64,000 nt of DNA from Episyrphus balteatus. Taxonomy: Eukaryota; Arthropoda; Insecta; Diptera; Syrphidae. The translations under genes were made by a program, and so were the position numbers. The notes beneath the pieces are model-generated. The model searched no databases. It was not told the DNA's origin and saw nothing but the letters and a program-made list of their open reading frames with translations. The DNA is taken from NCBI RefSeq assembly GCF_945859705.1, contig NC_079134.1, positions 43,640,402 through 43,704,401 of the forward strand, in the 5' to 3' direction. Positions 53,035 through 64,000 of the stretch are shown here, piece after piece; the first letter of the stretch is position 1, and every line of letters begins with the position of its first letter.

Positions 53035-53539
53035 CGGCGGTGGTGCAGCGGTGCTGCGGCGCTCATGATTTTTTTCTTTAAAAATTCAATTTCTGTTTTT
53101 AATCGGGAAAGAAAGTAGCTTTTTTATTTTTCAATTTTCTAGGAAAACAAGAAGGGATAGGAACATAATGTTTTTCAGAGTTTGATCAAAAAAATAACTG
53201 AGGCTGTTTACTTTATCGATGAACTTCGTATTGAAATCCACAGTCTTTACTAAAATACAGGGTTGGATTTACAGAAAAATGCATTAGGCAATATTTGTAG
53301 ATAATTTTATGACGAACATATTTTCCATAGACCCCTATTGACCTCCGAGCAACAGGTCACGAGATATATGCGAAAAACTGATTTTCGTGACCTTTTGACC
53401 TCTATAACTTCTAACGCGGATGCGATATCAATGTCGATTTTTCACATCTTCATAACAACGCCGTAACGAAGGTCTATACCAAAATTGAGCCCAGTAGGAA
53501 TTTTTCCGTAGATTGGGGTAAAAAATGCCTAAAATTACT

Positions 53540-54075
53540 GGACTATACATGGCAAATCTACGGAAACAGCCCTCCATGAAGTCGTTCCAACAATTGAGAA
53601 CACGATCCATTTTAAAAGAGAGAAGAATTCAAACAAGTTTAGGAAATTCACACTGTTCTAAATGCGTCAACAGTGGTACACCTCAGGGTGGCGTTCTTTC
53701 CCCCCTTTTATGACTTGTAGTCATGAAAAATATGCTCGTAAAGCTTGAGAGAAGTGAAGTGAAGGCAGTGGCATATGCGGATGACCTGGTCATTCTAGTA
53801 TCAGGAAAATTTCTACCCTTGATCAGTGAAATCACTGACAAGGCTTTGAGAAAAGTTAGCAACTGGGCTACGAGCTGTGGTCTAGGAGTTTATCAAAGTA
53901 AAACGAAATTGATGCTATTTACAACTAAAACCAAAAACCCTGCCTTTCCTCTACCTCAGCTTAACGGCGTCATTTTGGACACTAAACTATAATAAATCCA
54001 AAACCAATGATTTGATCTCCAGACCCAGTAAAGACATTAGCAGAATAGTTGCGGTGTGCACAGGACATTGGCCGA
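53540..54075 (+). pseudogene. R1-like LINE reverse transcriptase fragment
   Basis: The plus strand reads SGTPQGGVLSPLL at about 53670, then after a stop VAYADDLVILVSGKF (catalytic YADD), SNWATSCGLGVYQSKTKLML and FTTKTKNPAF-PLPQLNGVIL, all R1-clade RT/thumb motifs. After a frame break it continues SRIVAVCTGHW, the post-RNase H segment also present at 1564-2132, implying an internal deletion. Dead copy in intron 4 of nidogen B. Confidence 0.85.
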
Positions 54076-54249
54076 TACGGGAATTGTCGCAGCTGTTTGG
54101 GCCAGCAAGAAAAAGAAACGGTCTTTCATTTTCTATGCCTATGTCAATGTTTCCATCAACTTCTTTTTTGAAAATTATCGGATAAGATGTTAGATGTTTT
54201 CCATATATCCACGTAAAGATGTTTTTTTTTCGTAAAATATTCATATTTA

Positions 54250-54420
54250 TTCAAGGCAAGAGTACGATAACTCAAGATGCCCCCCCCCCCTTAAGGCGAG
54301 AGGGGCAACTTTCTAAAAAATAACAAAAAAATAAAAAAAAAAAAAATGTTAAAAATCAACGGCAATTTTTACAGTTTTAATTTTTAAATCGAGTTGTTTC
54401 AATCAATTGTTTTAGAATTG
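54250..54420. repeat. Fragment of the CGGCAACAC fold-back family
   Basis: AGAGTACGATAACTCAAGAT, a C-run, GCGAGAGGGGCAA and CAACGGCAATTTTTACAG match parts of 19640-19860 with deletions. From about 54505 the sequence is paralogous intron shared with 9945-10110 of copy A. Confidence 0.6.
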
Positions 54421-54895
54421 ATTTCAAAGTAAGTGTTTTTTTGGGGGCGTGGTCAATTTCTGGTTGGAATATATTAAGCCAATGGTCTTACGATATTTTT
54501 CAAAAAGTTTCAGGCTTATTACTCTACCGGCTGATTTAATGCCACAAAAATGGTAGTTTTGACCCGGTGTGCGACGCAACACGTTAAGAAAAACTTGCAA
54601 ACTTTGTGGTCCTTTGCGACACTGTTTTAAGTGTTATAGGTAACTGTTATAATTGTAATAAATTACCATATTTTGATTACTTCTGGAGTTCAAGCAGACT
54701 TGAGTGAGAAACCGGGGATCAGTATTTATTTGTCATGTTACACTGATAACGATTGCATATACATACAATTAATATTATATTAGGAGGCTTAAGGTACTCG
54801 AACCTTTTTAAGTTTAGGAAATCTTTTGGTGATAATAATTTGGTTTCTAAATGTTTTTGTTATTAAAAAAAAATTAGAAAAATATAGGTACTTAC

Positions 54896-56113
54896 GTCAT
54901 AACAATCTTCTCCTTGTTCATCATCCTCAAATTCACGGACGCAATCAGACTCGTCTTCGTTATTACAATTACATACATATCCACCAAACAAATTAACACA
55001 GTAACCATCATCCCTACACCGATCTAATCCGGTTTGGCATTCGTCAATATCGACGCACTCGACACCATCTTCCGTTACATTCTCCTCCAATCCAATTACA
55101 CAAACGCATTTATAAGAATCTTCCTCTGGAACACAGCTACTAAATTTCCAGCAGTTTGCTAAGCTACAAGGGTTCAATATATCGTCATCACCAATTTTTG
55201 TAATCATCTTAGTACTACGTAGAGAATAAGTATACAGAACTGAAATTAATTTCAAAGAAGTTCTAGAAACTTTTTCAAGAGAAGTCATTTTCGTGACATC
55301 GATTTCGTTGCTGTAACATGAGTTGCAGGATTCAAAGGAACTGTTTTGACTTAACTGAAATTTAATAGTTTTGTTCTTCGAAGGAATCTCAACATAATGT
55401 TCTACTGTTGATGAAATTTTATTCGGGGATGCAAATTTTAATTCTTTGGTATAACCCGGAATTTCAATTTCTTCGTCATACTCGATCTTCGGTACGAATC
55501 CATTTATATCGATTTTAACTGTCTGCGTACGATCATTAACTTCAAATGTTTGATTGATGTGTAGGATCTCACCAGACTCGAAAATCAATTCAGAGCTGTG
55601 AACGAACTTACCACCGGTCCACTGGTAGCCATTCATAAATTTCGGGGATAGTGGTTTTGCAACCAGCCAGCCAAAAGAACTGAAAACTGGTACAGCCAGC
55701 TTTAACTGGCCCTCCAATATGTGACTGATTGGTGTGATGGCAGTTTCACTAACACCTTTTTCCATACTTATTATTGATACAACTTTCACATCCCTATCAA
55801 TAGTAAGATTATTAATTTGGCCACTTAGCGATCCAGAAATTCTGATGATCCTTGTATTTTCGATGCATGAAAGCCCGTTTCCGTAGAATCCATCAAAGCA
55901 CTTGCAATAAAATCCTTTAGTTTTATCGTTGCAGGAAGCTGAGGAATGACATGTTGCACGACCAGTTTCGGCACACGACATTAAGGAAACATTTTCATTG
56001 ATAATTCCATTATTATCTTCATCGGAAATATTTGAATCAAAGCCTAGCAGACCAACACGATATAAGAAGACTCCATTGATTCCAATATTCGACATCTTAC
56101 TCAAATTCGCAAC
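54896..56113 (-). CDS. Nidogen B exon 4: EGF, G2F barrel, EGF, cbEGF
   Basis: 406 codons, phase 0 at both ends, ending CYD before GTAAGT. Same module order as in copy A, with all EGF cysteines and the DIDECQ motif kept. About one residue in seven differs from copy A (for example in the C-terminal part of the barrel and the cbEGF), far more than in exons 1-3. Reading frame and cysteines are preserved, so selection acted on both copies for some time. Confidence 0.9.
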
Positions 56114-56170
56114 CTTTGAATTTTAAAATAAATTGTTACTTTATAACATTGACAAATGAAAAATTCTAAC

Positions 56171-56347
56171 GTTTTCAGTTCCAGATCCATTTATCATGAA
56201 GTATCTTCCATCATCCGAAACAAAACCCGCTTGAGCTAGAACATCTCGAACGCCAAACTCCACAGAATCACTATTAAACCAATTGATACCCTCATCTGGG
56301 TAAATAAATTGGACATAGGTTTCATCCGAGTTGCAAATTATGACAGC
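56171..56347 (-). CDS. Nidogen B exon 3: NIDO domain, second part
   Basis: 59 codons, phase 0 at both ends. Differs from copy A essentially by one base (GAGTTGCAA against GAGCTGCAA on the plus strand; Ser to Asn). Confidence 0.88.
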
Positions 56348-56410
56348 CTAAATTGAATACAGTGTTCATCTTTGTTAATACATACGTCAATAATGTTAAA
56401 GTAGGTTTAC

Positions 56411-56701
56411 CTGGAAAGTATTGAACCTTTCTATTTGATCAATATAATATCCAACATTCTCCCAAGTAGCCACGTATAAGATTGTGGCTTCAAAGTTTTT
56501 GGAATATTTTCTTCGAACAAGACTATTAGCCTTTTGTAGTTTCTCATTATCTTGTGATTTAAAGAGACTGATTGAATTATTACGCACTCTTATATCCACA
56601 TTTGCAAAAAATGGCGCAATTGATGGAATTTTCCCTGGATATTCTACACTAAAGAATTTTGGGAATTCTTTATCAAACGTTAAAATTCCATTTTTGTTGA
56701 T
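56411..56701 (-). CDS. Nidogen B exon 2: NIDO domain
   Basis: 97 codons, phase 0 at both ends, same splice sites as copy A exon 2. It encodes INKNGILTFDKEFPKF and FANVDIRVRNN. Only a few residues differ from copy A (for example ATWENVGYYIDQIE). Confidence 0.88.
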
Positions 56702-57022
56702 CTGAAAACAAATTTAAAATTAAACTTTCAAAGTATATAAAGGAGAACGCCCCAAAAAAAAACATTATAATCATTCTTGAAATGAAAAACAACCGTTTGA
56801 ATAAAATTGAGCTCCAAAAATGTATGCAGTTTAATTTGTTTTTATTAAGATGAAATTTTAGAAAAGGGATTTTCAAAATCGTTAGATCCGTTTTTTTTTT
56901 AAACTACAAAATTCTTTATAAATAATTTTTCGAGTTACAATTTTTTAAATAAAATTGATACACACCGTTTTGTTGCAATTACTAATCAGTAACTTAAATC
57001 AAACTTTCCAAAAAAATTCAAT

Positions 57023-58024
57023 GGGTGGTATGCAGAAAGCATTGTCTCAGTCTTATGAGATTGATCTCTGAGAATGAGCTACAGATAGTGAGATAGAGCA
57101 TTTGCAATGAGACAAAGCTCAATTTGGTATGCAAGAGGTTTGTCTCATCTCACTATCTCAGTGTCAAAAAACATTTCATTGTAAAAATGTTTTCTTCAAG
57201 CGAAAGCAGTGTTTGTGATAACTCTACAACAAAAAACGATGATACCAATATTTTTTGTGAATTTTATTAAAACAAAATACACTTTTTTGGCAAAAAGTCA
57301 AAATCCTGTCCTTAAAAAAAAAAAAAACACTTTAATAGCATTCAAATCGGAGTTTTTTCTCGCTAGCGGAATTCGTCTGTAAAAAAAGAGTATGCAAATT
57401 GTTTTTAGACCAAGCTTTCTGCATCATTTCTTTTAATTTTCCAGCCCGAAAAAAATATACTAAAGTTGATTGAAAATTTTCACTTTTGCACTTTTTGGGT
57501 CAATGTAGTTAAGGCTTAAAGGAAAAATAATATGACCGCAATACAACGGGAAACTTGAAACTGAACTTCGATCGATTTTGAAATCTTCAGCAATTCCGCT
57601 TTGAAAACAGCAACAAATTAAAAAATATTATCATTCTGGTTTTATTACTTAGTTAAACCACCACCCGAAAAGTATCACTGTTTTGAAAAAAAAAAAAATA
57701 ATTTGTTAAGGCCTCAATTTGAGTGTGGGTAAACCTATAGCATTTAATAATTTCCTATTGACACAAAAGGAGCAAAAACATTTAAATACTCAGCCATTGT
57801 TATTCCTGAGAGAGCTAATTTCCAGTCTCAACTCTCAACATTTTACGATCTTAAGCTCATTTGAATGAGACAAAGCTTTTTTTCTGCCTACGGAAACATC
57901 TCAAATGAGATAGATCTCATTTTTGTGAGATTTGTATCAAAACAATTTTGCATACGAATGCTAGCTAGCAAAAGCTCAAAATAATGAGATTTGAGACTGA
58001 GACAAAGCATTTCGCATACCACCC
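57023..58024. mobile_element. Harbinger-like element in intron 1 of copy B, with empty site in A
   Basis: Ends GGGTGGTATGCAGAAAGC and GCATTTCGCATACCACCC are inverted. AAT borders both sides (57020-57022, 58025-58027). Copy A at 14445-14460 has the intact site TTCAATGTCACG, so the 1002-base insertion plus a 3-base duplication is proved by comparison. The interior has repeated TCTCA / TGAGA words. A 3-base duplication fits PIF/Harbinger, though AAT is not the usual TWA. Non-coding. Confidence 0.9.
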
Positions 58025-59055
58025 AATGTCACGTTTTCGAAAATTGATATTTCAAAAAAAAAATTAAATATTTTTATATAAATTTAATTTTGTATTTAAT
58101 TTGTATAAATGTTTTTTTTATTTATAAAAAAATCGTTGATATTGAATTAGTCGTTTAGGAGAAAATCAGATTAAAAAAAAATAAAACAAAAACGGATCTA
58201 AGTAACGATTTACGAAAAAATAAAATGTCATTAAAAGATAAGACCTTGTCTTCAAACTAATATTTGATTTATTTAAAAATATCATTTGAGCTGTTTTCGA
58301 TAAGACTAAACTTTTCCGGTACCGTTATTTTTGGTCAAAGCAATCAATGATTCCAGCTACAATAACGTGCTATACCTTTGTGTAGTAAAAACCTTTTATT
58401 TTTTTTTTAAATAAAGCTGTTTTATGAAAAAGTTTCATGATCAATCAAAATTTAAATAAAAAAAAAATCGGAAACATAAACTCGAAATATTTTTTTTCAA
58501 AATTGTATGTATTATTGTACTTTTAGTTTCCAAAATTCAATGCTATTTTTTGTTTTTTTTTTTTTTTTTATTTCTCGAAATGAATGAACCAATGAAATTT
58601 ATTCATTCATTTATTTCGAAAAATAAAAAAAGAACAATTTTTTTCTCTAAGAAACCTCTTTATTTAAATTTTTCCTTGGCTGGATTTGTTGGTAAATTAT
58701 TTTATGAGATATGTATTAACCTTTTTTCTAATTTTTTTTAATTCATAATTGAATGAGGATTACAATAAAGTGACACAGTATTGGATTAAACTTTTTTTAT
58801 GAAAACTGATTAAATTCGAAAAATTCCAGTTCTTTTTGTAGGTGTCGTACTGACATAACTGTGGTAAATATTAAAAATTATTCCTTAGAAAAAAATATTA
58901 GGCTTTTAGAGGGTATAATTTTTTTTCCAACTTTTTATTTACAAAATGACATATTTTTTTCGCTTTTTCTTGAAAAATATAATTGTTTTCAAAAAATTAT
59001 TCCTTTTTTTTAAACCTACATATATAAAGAAAATGTTGTTCTTTCATAAACTTAC

Positions 59056-59280
59056 ATAAATTCGATTGTATGTTTCACTATATAAACTGATAGGGATATC
59101 TAATTCCATGAAGTTGTATTCAATATCTCCCAGCTTAATCACATTTATCTCGGGCTCATCGGTATACCGGTAAAGCTGTTTAAAATTCAAGTCGTTTGGA
59201 TGTTGTGTTTAAACTTTGTTCAGAATTTCTAGCACAATCATAATGCCCAATAACTTTCCAAATTTATAATAAGTGGTCAT
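59056..59280 (-). pseudogene. Nidogen B exon 1, with TAA at codon 24
   Basis: Almost identical to copy A exon 1, with the same ATG context and same donor (TTTAT|GTAAGT). The plus-strand word TGTTTAAAC replaces TGTTTGAAC of copy A, turning CAA into TAA at 59211-59209, right at the expected signal peptidase site. Confidence 0.9.
59209..59211 (-). other. In-frame TAA stop at codon 24 of nidogen B
   Basis: One C-to-T change relative to copy A (CAA to TAA on the coding strand). It lies at the predicted end of the signal peptide. Confidence 0.9.
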
Positions 59281-60104
59281 TTTGCTACGAAAAATTTAAA
59301 ATATGTATTTTTTAATTATAAATTCAAACTAAGACTTATATAATACATACACGAGTCTTATGTTTATTTGGTTAAACAAGCAACTGTGAAACTATTATTT
59401 TTTTTTCTTTAATTTAAAAAAAAAAATTAAAAAGAAAAAAAAGGTAGAATAAATAGTTGAAATCAAATTTTAAGCTAAGATAAGACACTAAAGAAGCAAA
59501 CACACAAAATAATTATTTCACTGGTTAAAAAAACACCGAATCATAAGATGTGCGATCCATGGGTCTACACTTTGTCAACTGATTTTTAACAAAATCAAAT
59601 CTTATTTTAAATGACCGCTGCAAGAACCAGACTCGGTTAATCATGATCAGGTCGAGTGACTAGGAAAGTGGTATACTTGACATTCAAAAGAACTCGATTT
59701 AATAAAACAAGAACAATAATTTGACGGATTTTATGTTCAAAATTTAAAAAAAAAAAGACAATCAACGCATAAATTTTGGTTGCAATATTTTGGTTAATAA
59801 TTTGATTCCGTTAAACGAAGTTATTTTTTCATAACTTATATACAAACTTCAATTTATAAAGACTCAAATTGTAACAAAGTACTCTTAGAAGATATATGAG
59901 ACAGAACTATTTAAAACAATATTAATTCAAGACATACTTAACGAAAGATAAAAAATAGGTTATTTTTTGGTAGAATTATATAAAATAAAACTGGATGATG
60001 ACGCTGATTGTTTGCTGTCATATCGTCGTATCACCACTCGTTCTTGGATTTTCCAATCGAGGTACATACCTAATGTTGTTTTAAAGGAATTGGTAGCGAT
60101 GGAA

Positions 60105-61256
60105 GATAAATACATTGGAAACTGCTGTTACCACCGCTGTTATAAGCTATTAATTGTTATAACAGTTTACTCGATATAAAAATTACCGGTACCTTATAAA
60201 TAAGTATCATAGTTATTGTTGATGGAGTTATAAAAAAATAAATGGGTTTGTCAACAACTTTAGAAAAAAGTTGGTAGTGGTAGATACCGCTGTAGGACAA
60301 AATACCCTCATAGTTATACAAAATGAAGTTACCGTGTCGTCATAGATTTTTTTCGACTTCGGATTTAAATTAAGAATATTAAAATGTATTAGAAAAGTAT
60401 ATTTTGGTTCACCGAAAAAATTAATTCTCAGTTTTATTGAACATTGAAATTTTTCATGATATCATGTTTTCTCAAATTTTCTTAAAAATCATAGTTGGCA
60501 ATTGTATAACCCCAATTTTTTTTAATTTTTATGATATGTAAATAGAAGAGATGTCAAAATTGTGCTAATTTAAAAAATAAATCCTTGAAATATCGTAATA
60601 AGAGGTCTAGAAGTGTGCTTTACTAATTTGGCACTTTTTGGACTTTGTTATCAAAATTTTCTGATTGTTTTTCATGGAATATGAATATTTGAGTTCTTAA
60701 TCTAATATATAACATCTTTTTGACATGAATTTAGCCAATATAATATTTTGCAAATGAAAATTCCATTTAAAGGCATATTCTGGCCGCCATTTCGAATAAA
60801 AATAAGTTGGCAACTTTTTCGTATTCTCCATACTAATATCCTTCAGTGTACCAAATTGCATGACATTTCGTCAAGAAATGGCCGTGCAAATGAATTTTGA
60901 CGCCAATAAAACACAAAAAGAACCACTGTGCGTCGTCTTGGCTTCCGGTTGGGATATATTTTTGATGAACCAGGTTTATTAGTGCACATTTCTTCAGTGG
61001 CATCCTCAGTTTCTGGTACATTGGGAGACTGTTTTAAGACGCTCGGCCTCTAAAATTTTCTGGCAACACTGGCGCTGATATTGAATCGCTAAGAGTCATC
61101 ATTTTGTTGGAAATAATATCTTCAGGTGTTCTTGAATCAGTTTTTTTTCAGTTTAGCTTAATTTTTTTTCTATCGAATGGATAAAAAATTCCAGATTCTC
61201 GAAAGCTTATTATATTACTCATGTAATTTTTATATAAACATTTTTAAAAATTTATT
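60105..61256. other. Spacer between nidogen B and the right-hand gene
   Basis: Paralogy with copy A ends at about 60105 (24260 in A). A diverged arm of the 6976-7926 palindrome family lies at about 60350-60420. No exon was recognised; the frame at 60833-61021 has no known motif. Confidence 0.45.
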
Positions 61257-61260
61257 TTAA

Positions 61261-61922
61261 GGGGGGAAATCCCTCTGGATGACGAGTTTTTCAAGAATTT
61301 TGTTTGGAAAACTGAAAGCAATAATTAAAATTTGGAAAAATACATACATACATGAAGTAATAAAAAAACGGCTCTACAGCCGTTTAAGTTGATGCCTCGC
61401 GTTTGAGCCGTGCAATGCCCAGGTCAAGTAAATTATTTATAATCAAAAGAGAAACTTTTTTCCAATTAAACATATTTATATGCATTGCATGAACCTAAAT
61501 TTAGCAAAAAAAAAGTGTAAAATAAAAATTAGAGACCAAAAAAACGAAAAAACACAATGTTTTTTTATAAACAAATTGTAAAAAAAATATTTATTCTGAA
61601 AATTATATTAAACTTTTAGGTTCATGCAATGACCAATGAGTTAACGAGTAATTTGCATTTTATTTCAAGTCGATAGCTTCATTAGATCTTGAGTTACGTT
61701 GCACGGCGCGGAAAAAAACGTGTTTCGAGAAAAATTCGTTTAAAGTTTTCATTTTTGTACTGTGGTAGGCTCGGAACGCTTGGGTTTCAGGACTATCTGG
61801 AGACTTTTGAGGCTTCATTTAAGGCTAAGACCACTAAAATAGTTTCTTCGGTTGATAAATCATTTTTTTTAGGCAAAAAACTTATAATGCAAAAATAAAA
61901 AAAATCCAGAGGGTTTTCCCCC
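61261..61922. mobile_element. TTAA-flanked DNA element with GGGGG ends
   Basis: GGGGGGAAATCCCTCTGG (left) and CCAGAGGGTTTTCCCCC (right) are inverted and each is bordered by TTAA (61257-61260 and 61923-61926). The interior holds a second inverted pair, GCATTGCATGAACCTAAA and AGGTTCATGCAATG. The TTAA duplication suggests piggyBac-type transposition. Non-coding. Confidence 0.8.
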
Positions 61923-62523
61923 TTAAAAGGAACAAATATAAAAAAAGCCTTTGGTTGAAAAGATTTTTAATGAAAGAATAAAAATACTTCCGAATTATAA
62001 CTTTTTGGTTTTGGCTGTAAACTTAAAGGATTTTTCTGAAAACATTTAGAAGGCATTTTTTTTTAATGACTGGAAGTAAGCTTATTTTTATTTTTATCTC
62101 ATTTCAGATATCAATTAACTAAGATGCCTTAATTGTAACACAACGCACACATTTGTAAAAAAAAAAAATATGTATTCTGCCTAAAAATTAAACAACAACA
62201 ACAAAAATTGCATATAATGTATAACTAAAATTCAAAATGATAATTATTGTAACTGTCACAATCACTAGAATAATAAGATGAAATTATGCCTAAATGTAAA
62301 CAACAAAATAAAAACTCATAAAAATATGCAATACATTTGACGGTTAAAATACATATAACTTCCACAACGTAAAAGTAATATCGTAAATTCAAAACAACAG
62401 ATCGTAATTTTTTGTTTACCTCCTCTTTGTGGATCTTATTTTGTCATCGCAAATGTTTTGGATCGTATAGCATAGACAACAACCAAAAAAAAAAAAAAAA
62501 AACAACAACAAATAAGGAATAGT

Positions 62524-62592
62524 ATGGAGTCGGCAGTAATTCGTGCGCCTACTCGCAGGCGAGCTCGCAACGATGAACAACTGTATGGCCGG
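62524..62592 (+). CDS. First coding exon of an unrecognised gene
   Basis: ATG at 62524 opens MESAVIRAPTRRRARNDEQL then YGR, ending at a consensus donor CGG|GTAAGT (phase 0). The local GC content and codon use stand out from the A+T-rich surroundings, and the upstream leader has an A-rich and CAACAACAA tract (62485-62515), common in insect 5' UTRs. The short, arginine-rich start has no recognisable domain. The gene would be divergent from nidogen B, 3.2 kb away. No second exon was identified before the window ends. Confidence 0.6.
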
Positions 62593-63039
62593 GTAAGTTT
62601 AAATTATTTTTTTTTTTTTGTTTTGTTGTTAATTTAAAAATATATTTGAATGGAATGAGAATAGAAATATGAGCAGAGTACCTTACATGATGCTACATTG
62701 CAACTTTTCATATTACATGAACTTTGTTGGTTTTCTTTTCTTTTGTTTTATTATTATTTTTTTTTTGTTATTGCAAGTTGCCGTTATTTATCATAGTTGC
62801 AGAAGTAGATTTATTACAGAAGTAGAGACACAGAAAGTTTTGCATTTCCGTTGCAGGTACAGTTTTAAATAGAAAGTATCTAAAGAAATGAAAGAACGTT
62901 GTCGACCGGATGAATGAGCATCCTTTAAGTCAGGGACGGATTTTGTGAGTTAAATTGAGGAGGGGAAATGAGATAATTGTGATATTCCAAACAATTGGAG
63001 GACGACTCTTATCTTGAGCAGTAATGTAAAACAAACATT

Positions 63040-63580
63040 TTTTTTATGCGTTTGTTTTTCATTGCAAATAAAAAAAAAAAAACAAACTTTTGCAACTGAA
63101 AAAAAAATTTGCATTAAAAAAAAAAAAAAAAAATTAAAAAAAAAATGTTATTGCAACTGAAAAATATTTTGCATTACAAAAAAAAATTATTGCAAATAAA
63201 AAATTTTCTGCACTGAAAAAAAAAATTCAATGCAAAATGAATGTATTCATTATTAATATTTTTTCTTTTTATATTCGTCAAATTTCTTTTCAATTTTGAC
63301 TATTTTGGCCTTACATAAGCTATTTCAACTATATGTAATATTGAACCGAATGTAAGGCCAAATAGTCAAAATTAATAAGAAATTCGACGAATATTAAAAA
63401 AAAATATTTCATGAAAACATTTTGCATTTATTTTTTTTTTTTTTTTTTAATGGAGAAATTTTTTTATTAGCAATACATTTTTTTTACTTGCAATAATTTT
63501 TTCGTTTTTTTTTAATGTAATTTTTTTTCAGTTGTAATAAATATTTTTTTTTTTATATCAAATGCATTGTTTTTCAATGG
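63040..63580. repeat. Poly-A/T-rich inverted repeat with central hairpin
   Basis: TTGCAACTGAAAAA / GCATTAAAAA words on the left recur inverted on the right (TTTAATGTAATTTTTTTTCA, TCAGTTGTAATAAA). The centre (63280-63400) is a hairpin: TTTTGACTATTTTGGCCTTA against TAAGGCCAAATAGTCAAAA, with TCGTCAAATTTC / GAAATTCGACGA outside. Probably a MITE; ends not resolved. Confidence 0.6.
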
Positions 63581-64000
63581 ATATTTGTACAACTCTGGTC
63601 TTGAGGCACCAAAACTTACAGTCGGTGCTCGTATTACGTCCAAGGCTATTAATGTAGTTCATGTTTTCAAAAAGACACGAATCCACCTCAAGTCCCTATA
63701 GATCCGCTCTTGCACTCGCAAGTAACATTTCCATAATGTTCATTTCTTTCTTTCTATGTTATAATATTTTTTGTTCCCTTTGTGAGTTGGCATAGTTATA
63801 TGGGAAATGTAGAAACTCCTTCCTGATGCTGTTTCAACTGAACGAGCACACACGTCATATGAAATCCAAAGATTTATCTTAGCAACGCCAGCGAGCGCCG
63901 CGGCCCGCCGCCATAGTGCACGAACTTTTAACTTTTACTTTTGCTCGTTAACCCTAATTCCAAAGGCAATTTTAGCCATCCTGAGTAATTATTTTTCGTG
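63580..64000. other. Intronic or intergenic sequence, nothing firm
   Basis: A phrase TTTCAACTGAACGAGCACAC at about 63832 resembles the Tc1-like end words at 8857 and 9063. A short GC-rich stretch (GCGAGCGCCGCGGCCCGCCG, about 63891-63910) is present. No exon recognised. Confidence 0.35.

Larger units (their letters stand above)
42996..59280 (-). pseudogene. Nidogen (entactin) copy B, complete 10-exon gene with early stop
   Basis: Exons (minus, 5' to 3'): 59280-59056, 56701-56411, 56347-56171, 56113-54896, 50570-50524, 50463-50303, 50240-50010, 49919-49742, 43587-43282, 43215-42996. All ten have GT-AG borders and compatible phases; they sum to 3054 bases, 1018 codons including the final TAG. 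Domains: signal peptide, NIDO, EGF, G2F, EGF, cbEGF (DIDECQ), two EGFs, YWTD/LY repeats, C-terminal EGF (NPCQMNNGGCPLGSICLPN). This is the nidogen order, though shorter than typical nidogens (about 1,200-1,350 residues). Codon 24, Gln in copy A, is TAA (59211-59209), at the end of the signal peptide; no later in-frame ATG restores a signal peptide. The other nine exons are fully open, so inactivation is recent, a polymorphism, or a sequence error. Confidence 0.85.

Overview
The window is A+T-rich eukaryotic nuclear DNA with split genes and a very dense load of transposable elements. It looks like an insect, most likely a fly: spliced nidogen exons, PHD-type and R1-type LINEs, and Tc1/mariner, hAT, Harbinger and TTAA-specific elements. 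It carries no bacterial gene, rRNA or CRISPR array. The species cannot be named from the sequence.

The main content is two nidogen (entactin) genes in tandem, both on the minus strand. Copy A runs from its start codon at 23451 to the left edge; its first 8 exons are in the window and its last 2 lie to the left. Copy B runs from its start codon at 59280 to a stop at 42996, and all 10 exons can be placed with consistent splice sites and phases (1018 codons including the stop). Domain order is signal peptide, NIDO, EGF, G2F barrel, EGFs (one calcium-binding), YWTD/LY repeats, C-terminal EGF: a secreted basement-membrane linker. Copy B has an in-frame TAA at codon 24. The 5' parts of the copies (13.42-14.5 kb and 22.5-24.2 kb against 56.1-57.0 kb and 58.3-60.1 kb) are nearly identical even in introns, while the G2F exon and everything 3' of it are clearly diverged. 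This suggests gene conversion.

The introns and the 18.7 kb spacer (24.3-43.0 kb) are filled with mobile elements, many nested. Because the copies are paralogous, one often gives the empty site for an insertion in the other: a 7.5 kb nested LINE block (14500-22036) and a 2.6 kb inverted-repeat element (2168-4797) occur only in copy A; a 1.0 kb Harbinger-like element (57023-58024) occurs only in copy B. Many elements are long fold-backs, near-palindromes of 0.9-2.7 kb.

At the right end a plus-strand first coding exon (62524-62592, consensus donor) starts another gene, head-to-head with nidogen copy B; its product is not recognised.
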